From assembly GCA_030605705.1 (NCBI GenBank), contig JAUWHU010000026.1, forward strand, positions 1 to 6,334: a stretch of DNA of 6,334 bases. The letters run 5' to 3'. This document shows positions 1 to 5,073 of this stretch, one piece after another (within the stretch, counting starts at the first letter, position 1; each line of letters starts with the position of its first letter). The translations under genes and the position numbers were made by a program. The notes beneath the pieces are model-generated. The model was not told the origin of the DNA and searched no databases. It worked only from the letters and a program-made list of their open reading frames with translations. Source of the stretch: Thermoflexia bacterium (GTDB lineage: Bacteria; Chloroflexota; Anaerolineae; B4-G1; SLSP01).

Positions 1-1937
1 TTGCCGAACAGCGAGACGGGATGGAGGTACAGCGGCGCGGCGGCCATCGTCAGCGCCAATCCCATGCTGGGCTGGATAAAGACCAAAAGCAGCAAAAACA
101 TACCGCTGACCAACGACAACAGCAGCCAGGGTGAAAAGTAGCACAGGCCCACCGCTAACCACAGCGCTGCCAGGCCGGGCCCGTCCCCCAGGCGACGGAA
201 AGCCCCCTGCGCCCACGTCATCCACGCGGCGAGGCCGAAAATACAGCCGGTCGCCAACGTCAGCCCCAGGCGCAGCGGTTCGCTCAGCTGCCGTACGGGA
301 GCCGCCCACCGCGTCCAGGCCACCGTCCAATCCATCCGCCGCCCGGCGACGATGACCAACGCCACACCTGACGCGCCTAACAGCCCGCAGAGCACCATCC
401 CCAGCGTGTAGTTCCGGGGATCGGGCCGGTGCGTCACCCGCCAGTCCACCAGCGACCATTGATACCAGCCGCGATCTGCTGTCACCTCGACGGTGTGCTG
501 CCCGTAGGGCAGCTGTTCCGCCAACGGCACCGTAGCGACAGCCGCCAGGGGGTCGTAGAGCACGACGTAGGCGCGTCCCTGCTCATCGCGGGGCAGCGCC
601 GGCGCGGGCTTGCCATCCACGGTGACGAAGAGGAAAGCGCGGTACGGTCCGCGTCGCACCGTCAGCGCCACGCCCGTCCCCTCGAAATCCAACGCCACCC
701 GGTCGCCGCTCTGGCCGATGTCGGCTCCCAGCGGCCCGATGCGCCACATCCCCGCGAAGCGCGCCAGCTCCGTTCCGGCAGGATAAACGCCGGGCTGCGC
801 CACCTGCGGACGCTGCGCCCACGTCCGCGCGGCCTCGTAGATGGGGCGGGGCGTTCCCTCCGGCCCGACGAGCGCGAAGCCCCAGTGCTCCTCGGCGGAA
901 AGGGTAGCGCGCTCCTCCACGGCGGGGCGCGGCTGGAAGTTGTTGAGGCACATCACGCCTAACCATGGCCACTCCTGCGCGGCCCGTTCCAGCGCGGCGA
1001 CGGTGTGCGCCGCCTGCGTCTGCTTATCCACGCTCCCCCAGATGGAGGGCGGCCCTTCCCACTCCGGCGGCAGACTGTTCCACCCAAATTGCCCGGCCCA
1101 GAGAGCCTTATCACCCGCACCTAAGGCCTCCAATTTCTGGCGCACCAAAATCGGACGGGAGAAGTTCAACAGCTCCGGTTCCACACGCCGGTCCTCCGGG
1201 CCGCTATAGAAACCGTAGGGCTGCACAGAGACCACGTCAAAGTCCGGCATAGCGCCCGCCACGGCGAGCAATTCCAAAAAGCGCGTCTCCGAGTAATTCA
1301 CCGGCCCCGTCTCGACGTTGGGGGCCAGGTCGCCCAGGATGATCCGGGCATCAGGATCGGAGGCGCGGATGGCGTCGGCGGTGTAGGTCAGCAGCTCGGC
1401 GTAGGCGTAAGGGTCGGCCTCCCCCCCCCAGGTCTCCCCCAGGTTGGGATTGTGCCAAATTTGATAGTAGACCAGCTGCGCGGAGTAGTGGTTGGCGAAG
1501 GCGCCGGCGAAGCGGGCGAAAGCCTGGGGATCGGGCGGCGTCCCGGCCCACGCGGGCGGCGTATCCAACACGGGGATGAGCTGCAATCCTTCCGCGACAG
1601 CCCCGGCGACGATGCGATCCCAGCGCGCCCAGTCGAACTCCCCCGGCTGCGGCTCAATCTCTGCCCAGGGGAAGTGCTGCCGCACCCAGCCGAAGCCGCC
1701 CTCGGAGATCATCCCCAGCGCCCAGGGGAGCTGCGCCTCATCGTATTGCTCCAGCGCGGCGTTGACGCAAGCGCGAGGCATCCCCGTATCCGCGAGAGGG
1801 GTGGGGAAAGCCGGCTCCATACCCTGGGCGAGGAACCGTTGGTGCGCGGCCAGCTGCGGGATTCCCAACGCCGCTAACAGCACCAGTAGTAGTCCCAACG
1901 CCAACGAACATGCGGGTTTCCGTGTCATAAGCGACAT
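1..1937 (-). CDS. GH-A-like pseudo-glycosidase fused to a multi-pass membrane domain (O-antigen ligase-like), 3' end off window
   Basis: My codon-by-codon translation from the ATG at 1937 gives 645 residues with no stop, leaving through the left edge. Residues 9-31 form a hydrophobic signal anchor. Residues about 65-375 resemble a clan GH-A TIM barrel (GH39/GH5-like): there is a TPPAW segment at 126-130, IWHNPN at 160-165 where IWNEPN is usual, VQPYG at 238-242, and GQFGW at 282-286 where TEFGW is usual. Both expected catalytic Glu are therefore absent. Residues about 386-503 look like a beta-sandwich sugar-binding domain (TVDGKPA at 439-445, AYVVLYDP at 456-463). Hydrophobic segments lie near 511-531, 555-575, 587-604 and 605-640, and the last part resembles the N-terminal region of Chloroflexota O-antigen ligase/Wzy proteins, which is inference because the diagnostic Wzy_C region is outside. 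The predicted topology places the barrel outside the membrane. A second ATG at 1928 may be the true start (see promoter). The gene is richer in GC than feoB. The open frame is certain; the exact role is not. Confidence 0.8.
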   Translation of the reverse strand, partial: MSLMTRKPACSLALGLLLVLLAALGIPQLAAHQRFLAQGMEPAFPTPLADTGMPRACVNAALEQYDEAQLPWALGMISEGGFGWVRQHFPWAEIEPQPGEFDWARWDRIVAGAVAEGLQLIPVLDTPPAWAGTPPDPQAFARFAGAFANHYSAQLVYYQIWHNPNLGETWGGEADPYAYAELLTYTADAIRASDPDARIILGDLAPNVETGPVNYSETRFLELLAVAGAMPDFDVVSVQPYGFYSGPEDRRVEPELLNFSRPILVRQKLEALGAGDKALWAGQFGWNSLPPEWEGPPSIWGSVDKQTQAAHTVAALERAAQEWPWLGVMCLNNFQPRPAVEERATLSAEEHWGFALVGPEGTPRPIYEAARTWAQRPQVAQPGVYPAGTELARFAGMWRIGPLGADIGQSGDRVALDFEGTGVALTVRRGPYRAFLFVTVDGKPAPALPRDEQGRAYVVLYDPLAAVATVPLAEQLPYGQHTVEVTADRGWYQWSLVDWRVTHRPDPRNYTLGMVLCGLLGASGVALVIVAGRRMDWTVAWTRWAAPVRQLSEPLRLGLTLATGCIFGLAAWMTWAQGAFRRLGDGPGLAALWLAVGLCYFSPWLLLSLVSGMFLLLLVFIQPSMGLALTMAAAPLYLHPVSLFG

Positions 1938-1964
1938 TATAACCCCAGAGCCGCCGTCAAACAA
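1936..1964 (-). promoter_or_regulatory. Putative sigma70-type promoter for the membrane glycosidase-like gene, leaderless
   Basis: On the minus strand a perfect TATAAT lies at 1941-1936, overlapping the ATG at 1937. A weak -35 candidate, TTGTTT at 1964-1959, is separated from it by 17 bp and matches only the TTG of the consensus. TTGACG at 1960-1955 is a better -35 match but leaves just 13 bp. Seven bases (GTCGCTT) separate the -10 from a second in-frame ATG at 1928, so transcription would start at or next to that ATG. No good Shine-Dalgarno sequence precedes either ATG. This supports a leaderless mRNA translated from 1928, but it is sequence-based inference only. Confidence 0.45.
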
Positions 1965-1971
1965 GTCGAAG

Positions 1972-1999
1972 GTTGCAAGTTGCGAGTTGAAAGTTGAAA
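1972..1999. repeat. Four tandem 7-bp repeats (GTTGMRA-type)
   Basis: The plus strand reads four consecutive heptamers: GTTGCAA, GTTGCGA, GTTGAAA, GTTGAAA. They fill much of the gap between the methyltransferase stop at 2007 and the next gene start at 1937. The units share GTTG and a final A, with variation at positions 5 and 6. Such intergenic heptamer arrays resemble the short tandemly repeated repetitive sequences known from cyanobacteria and some other bacteria. No function can be read from the sequence, and it does not form a hairpin with a U-run that would make it a terminator. Confidence 0.7.
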
Positions 2000-2006
2000 A
2001 CGGTAG

Positions 2007-2618
2007 TCATCCTCGCTTCTCGAGACGCAGGAGCCGATACTGCCCCCGAAACAGACTCGGCTCATTCTGTTGAATAGCCAACCCTGGAACCCCGGCGATG
2101 ATGTCACTCAAACGCCGGTTGGGGTCGGTACCGAGGGCCGAAACGACGCGCCCCAGTGCGCGCCTACGCCACGTCAGTTCGCCGCTCTCCGGCAGGAACT
2201 TGTCTAAAATCACGATCCGCCCGCCGGGACGAAGCACCCGCCACGCTTCGCCGAACGCGGCCCGGCCGTCGGGTATCACGCTGAGCGACAGCGTGCATAA
2301 CACAGCGTCGAAACTGGCGTCGGTCAAGTCCAGGTGTTGCGCATCCATCTCTAACAACGTCACGTCGCGCCCGTTAACTTTGGCGCGGGCTTGCTCCAGC
2401 ATCGCCAGGCTAAAGTCAACGCCGGTGACGGAGACATGCGCGGGCAGATAGAGCAAGTCCAATCCCGTGCCGATGCCAGGAATCAACAAACGCTCTCCTG
2501 GCTGCAAGTGTAGCATCTGGACCGCGCGTCGCCGAGGGCGGTCGCTGACGGCCTTGAAGAACCGATCATATAGCGGTGCGTAGAAGCGGTAGATACGCCG
2601 GTTGTGTTCGTTGTTCAT
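2007..2618 (-). CDS. Class I SAM-dependent methyltransferase, UbiE/PmtA-like
   Basis: The 203-residue protein is a complete Rossmann-fold methyltransferase of usual length for the Methyltransf_11/UbiE group. It opens with a YRFYAPLYDRFF segment (10-21) typical of UbiE and phosphatidylethanolamine N-methyltransferase-like enzymes. Motif I is LLIPGIGTGLDL (44-55), with Pro-Gly where many relatives have an acidic or Val residue before Gly. The ribose-binding acid is D68 in VTGVDFS, the adenine-side acid is probably D92 in MDAQHL, motif IV is FDAVLCTLSLS (103-113), and LRPGGRIVILD (129-139) is the post-motif strand. It should transfer methyl from SAM in the cytoplasm; the acceptor (quinone, lipid or small molecule) cannot be told. 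The start ATG at 2618 follows a GGGGA element, only a weak ribosome site. The gene lies 32 bp after the broken methyltransferase and may be transcribed with it. Confidence 0.85.
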   Translation of the reverse strand: MNNEHNRRIYRFYAPLYDRFFKAVSDRPRRRAVQMLHLQPGERLLIPGIGTGLDLLYLPAHVSVTGVDFSLAMLEQARAKVNGRDVTLLEMDAQHLDLTDASFDAVLCTLSLSVIPDGRAAFGEAWRVLRPGGRIVILDKFLPESGELTWRRRALGRVVSALGTDPNRRLSDIIAGVPGLAIQQNEPSLFRGQYRLLRLEKRG

Positions 2619-2650
2619 GTTGACATCCCCAACTTGCTAACCCCCGCTCC

Positions 2651-3070
2651 TCAGCTCTTCTGCAATATCATGTGGTGATGGGCGGGATCTATCCGTTCGT
2701 AAAAGCGCTGTTCCAACCCACTCTGGGCAAATGCTGACTGGGCTTGCTCAAGCGTAAACAGGCTGAGATATTTTTTCACCAGCGGTTGAAAGAGCCTGGC
2801 GATTGACCGGGGGGAGACCACATCGAGCCAGATAAAGTACCCCTCAGGCCGCAGCACTCTTACCACCTCCCTCACGACTTGTTCCCAGCCCGGTATGTGG
2901 TGGAAAATATCCTGGGACAGTACCAGATCGAAGCTGGTGTTCTCGAACGTGAGGTGGGTCGCGTCCTCGACCGCAAAGTGCAGGCGGTCACTCGTTGGCT
3001 GCGTCGTTCGGGCCAGCTCAACCTGCTCCGGGTCTCTGACCGAAGCCCAGACACTGTGATTCGGGGAACA
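2651..3070 (-). pseudogene. 5'-truncated class I methyltransferase remnant
   Basis: From about 3052 to the TGA at 2651-2653 the frame encodes roughly 134 residues of a SAM-dependent methyltransferase: RDPEQVELAR (end of beta strand 2 and the following helix), VEDATHLTF (loop with the adenine-contact Asp), FDLVLSQDIFHHIPGW (motif IV) and VRVLRPEGYFIWLD (post-motif strand), then a normal C-terminal part. The N-terminal 60-70 residues of such enzymes, including the GxGxG SAM-binding loop, are missing. The frame stays open upstream to an ATG at 3193, but that part lies inside sufB and encodes unrelated low-quality peptide. Between the sufB stop and the conserved block there is no in-frame ATG, GTG or TTG. 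It is most simply a gene that lost its 5' third, and the product could not bind SAM normally. It is not a close copy of the intact neighbour, as the sequences differ throughout. Confidence 0.7.
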
Positions 3071-3080
3071 AGGGGTCCCT

Positions 3081-3088
3081 CTCCTCCT
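3081..3088 (-). promoter_or_regulatory. Strong orphan Shine-Dalgarno sequence after sufB
   Basis: AGGAGGAG (3088-3081 on the minus strand) lies 10 bp after the sufB stop TAG (3101-3099). It is close to a perfect ribosome-binding site, yet no start codon in the methyltransferase frame follows it. The only nearby start, TTG at 3071-3069, is 11 bases from the AGGAGG core and opens a 17-codon frame ending at TGA 3020-3018, out of phase with the methyltransferase. It is most likely the surviving ribosome site of the methyltransferase whose first codons were deleted. Confidence 0.6.
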
Positions 3089-3098
3089 GGTATGGTGG

Positions 3099-4256
3099 CT
3101 ACTCCTCTCCGTGCCCGGCGAGTTCGGCGATCTCTGCGATGCGGGCGTCCAGTTTCGGGCTGAATCCTTCAATGTCGGCATCCAGGAAGCCACGGATGAT
3201 CAACGAGATCGCCTCGCGCTCGCTCATGCCCCGCGATTGCAAGTAGGCCACTTGCTCGGGCGCGATCTTGCCAATGCTGGCTTCGTGGCTCATCCGCGCT
3301 TCGGGGTGCAAAGCCCGCAGGCCAGGAACGGCTTCGATAAAGCCATTTTCCCCGGCGTCCAGCAACATGCCTGCGCAGTCCACGTGCGCCCGGCAACCGG
3401 GGGCGTTGCCCACCAGCAAGCCTCGCTGGTAGATGCGGCCGCCGGTGCATACGGCCCGATGGGCCAGTTCGGCGCTGGAATTTTTACCATTCAGGTAAAC
3501 GTCGCCGCCGGTGTCAATGGTGGAGCCACGGGAACCCAGAATGATGGTGGTGTATTTGGCCGAAGCGCCTTCTCCGTTGAGCCAGGTGCGGGGATTGCTC
3601 TGCACGCTCCGGGCCGGTCGGAGCGAGATGTAATTGCTCACAAAGGTTCCGCCCGCCTCGACGATCGTCCCGGAGCGGGGGTACACCTCGACATCGGGGC
3701 CCCAACTATGGACCATCGTGTTGGTCAGTTTGGCGTTCCGGCCGATATAGTGCTCGCTGACGCCCAGGTGGACCGCGCTGCGCACGCCGGTTCTCGTAGC
3801 GCAGCCGGTGATGAGGTGGAGTTCCGCGTCCTCTTCGAGGATGACGACATTGTGAACCGTCTGGGTCACGTTGCCCTGCGTGATGTACAGACAGGCCTGG
3901 ACGGGGAAGGGCGTCTTGGCTCCCTTCTTCACGCGCACAAAGTAGCCCTGCGGTTCTGGCTCGGCCGCGCAGCGAGCCGTGTACTCGTCCAGGTCGGCCG
4001 GCACCGCCTGCCAATAGTATTTCTCGCGCAGCCAAGCGTACTTTTCCAGGGCGTCGGCGATGGGTAACAACTCCAGGCCGTCGGTCTGGCCCAGCGCGCA
4101 CAGCGGGTAAAAGTCGCGCAGAATGTACGTGCCCGAACGGTCTTGGCCTTCGATGTGTATACCCACGCTGGACATTACTTTCGCATCGGGCGGCTCTACC
4201 TGGCCGGGGGAGATCAACTTGGCCACCCGGCGCAAAACGGTTGAAATCTTGCTCAT
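3099..4256 (-). CDS. sufB: SufB/SufD-family Fe-S cluster assembly scaffold
   Basis: The 385-residue protein belongs to the SufB/SufD family (UPF0051), the scaffold that builds Fe-S clusters on the SufC ATPase in the cytoplasm. It has the right-handed beta-helix core (about 115-300), with conserved segments such as VHNVVILEEDAELHLITGC (134-152), SAELAHRAVCTGG (261-273), HVDCAGMLLDAG (291-302) and SHEASIGKI (323-331), followed by the helical C-terminal part EREAISLIIRGF (346-357). Cys294 and Glu325 align by eye with E. coli SufB Cys405 and Glu434, residues needed for cluster assembly, favouring SufB over SufD. At 385 residues it is shorter than E. coli SufB (about 495) and lacks its extended N-terminal region, as in the minimal SufBC systems of archaea and anaerobes where SufB works as a homodimer. 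The ATG at 4256 overlaps the sufC stop (ATGA) and has AGGAGG at 4270-4265, eight bases upstream, so translation is probably coupled. Confidence 0.92.
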   Translation of the reverse strand: MSKISTVLRRVAKLISPGQVEPPDAKVMSSVGIHIEGQDRSGTYILRDFYPLCALGQTDGLELLPIADALEKYAWLREKYYWQAVPADLDEYTARCAAEPEPQGYFVRVKKGAKTPFPVQACLYITQGNVTQTVHNVVILEEDAELHLITGCATRTGVRSAVHLGVSEHYIGRNAKLTNTMVHSWGPDVEVYPRSGTIVEAGGTFVSNYISLRPARSVQSNPRTWLNGEGASAKYTTIILGSRGSTIDTGGDVYLNGKNSSAELAHRAVCTGGRIYQRGLLVGNAPGCRAHVDCAGMLLDAGENGFIEAVPGLRALHPEARMSHEASIGKIAPEQVAYLQSRGMSEREAISLIIRGFLDADIEGFSPKLDARIAEIAELAGHGEE

Positions 4257-5029
4257 TCCCTACGCCTCCTGAGTTCACAGCGCACACATTCCTCGTAGCC
4301 CTGCTTGCGGATTTGGTCAAGCAGAATGTGTGGGTTGCCCGAGCAGCCTATACACCCCTCTATCATGACGTGCGCCCTGTCGGCGTGGACGTAATCCAGG
4401 ATGTTACCGGTGTGAGTGATGATCAGGCCCGTCCTTCTCTCCTTGGGGCGGGTGGCGTGGTTTCTGGCCAGCAGTTCGTTGGTCATGTGCCCAATGACAC
4501 TCATAGCCTCCAGGTCAACGCCCGAATCAGGCTCATCCATCATCACAAACCTGGGGCGAGTGATCAACAGTTGGAACAGCTCTGAGCGTTTGATCTCGCC
4601 TCCGGAGAGACCGGCGTTGACGTCGCGCTCTAGGAATGATTCCATCTGAAAGGCCTGTGCCAACTCATCAATCTCCTGGGCGCGTTGTGGGGCATTGGCG
4701 ATAACAAAATCGAGAACCTGCCGCAGCTTGACCCCGGCGATGGTCGGCGGGCGTTGTTGCGAAACGCCGATGCCCAGTCTGGCCCGCTCGGTGATGTCCA
4801 ATGCGGCGATATCCTCCCCGTTGAATAGTATCTGCCCCCCGATTATCTCGTATCCCGGATAACCGATGATGGTCATCATCAACGTGGTCTTGCCGCTGCC
4901 GTTCGGCCCCAGCAGGGCATGTACCTCCCCCTCGGGGATAATCAGGTCGAGGTCGCGTAGTATTTCCTTTCCTTCGACCTCAACGCAGAGGTCTTTGATT
5001 TCCAGTATATTGGTCATAGACTCTTCCAA
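4253..5029 (-). CDS. sufC: SufC, ABC-type ATPase of Fe-S cluster assembly
   Basis: SufC is the soluble ABC ATPase that drives conformational change in the SufB scaffold; it is not a transporter. The 258 residues show Walker A GPNGSGKTT (41-49), the Q-loop in GVSQQRP (88-94), signature LSGGE (141-145), Walker B FVMMDEPDSGVD (161-172) and the H-loop His206 in ITHTG. SQQRPP and MDEPDSGVDLEA are characteristic of SufC rather than of import or export ATPases. The C-terminus is unusual next to E. coli SufC: it has CIGC (226-229) and CVRC (248-251) before a basic ELRRRRE end. The chosen start is TTG at 5029, which has AGGAG (5040-5036) six bases upstream; an ATG at 5017 (fifth residue) gives a more typical SufC N-terminus but a poorer ribosome site. 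It lies 44 bp after feoB and overlaps sufB by four bases. Confidence 0.95.
   Translation of the reverse strand: MEESMTNILEIKDLCVEVEGKEILRDLDLIIPEGEVHALLGPNGSGKTTLMMTIIGYPGYEIIGGQILFNGEDIAALDITERARLGIGVSQQRPPTIAGVKLRQVLDFVIANAPQRAQEIDELAQAFQMESFLERDVNAGLSGGEIKRSELFQLLITRPRFVMMDEPDSGVDLEAMSVIGHMTNELLARNHATRPKERRTGLIITHTGNILDYVHADRAHVMIEGCIGCSGNPHILLDQIRKQGYEECVRCELRRRRE
4265..4270 (-). promoter_or_regulatory. sufB ribosome-binding site inside sufC
   Basis: AGGAGG, a perfect Shine-Dalgarno core, lies in the last codons of sufC and is separated by eight bases from the sufB ATG at 4256. Together with the ATGA overlap it fixes the sufB start and suggests coupled, strong translation of the scaffold. 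Confidence 0.75.
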
Positions 5030-5035
5030 TTCGCT

Positions 5036-5040
5036 CTCCT
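5036..5040 (-). promoter_or_regulatory. sufC ribosome-binding site favouring a TTG start
   Basis: AGGAG at 5040-5036 is six bases from TTG 5029-5027, ideal spacing, but 18 bases from the in-frame ATG at 5017, too far for normal initiation. The ATG has only an imperfect GGAAG in front of it. This spacing decides in favour of TTG, with modest certainty. Confidence 0.5.
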
Positions 5041-5073
5041 ATGTTGTGAAATAACCAGAGGGCCAGACGCCCG

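Noticed and set aside
1938..2006. Terminator after the intact methyltransferase
   Set aside because: The gap holds heptamer repeats and promoter-like sequence but no stable GC-rich hairpin followed by T residues.
429..2073. Several plus-strand open frames of 95-193 codons and minus-strand frames at 583-972, 1351-1551 and 1388-1657
   Set aside because: All overlap the continuous 645-codon minus-strand frame that has domain-like content; the products are Arg/Pro/Ala/Ser-rich low-complexity sequence typical of shadow frames in GC-rich DNA.
2007..3070. Recent tandem duplication of the two methyltransferases
   Set aside because: They share only general family motifs; the sequences around motif IV (VLCTLSLSVIPD versus VLSQDIFHHIPG) and the C-terminal halves differ too much for a recent duplication.
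3102..3193. ATG at 3193 as the true start of the truncated methyltransferase
   Set aside because: It would overlap sufB by about 95 bases, and the first 45 residues have no methyltransferase character; the frame is open there by chance.
3111..4067. Long plus-strand open frame (318 codons) opposite sufB
   Set aside because: It lies wholly antisense to the well-conserved sufB frame, shows no recognisable domain, and is expected from GC-rich codons on the other strand.
5030..5073. Possible terminator or iron-regulator operator between feoB and sufC
   Set aside because: Only a tiny GGG/CCC pairing without a following T run is present, and I see no convincing Fur-like palindrome.
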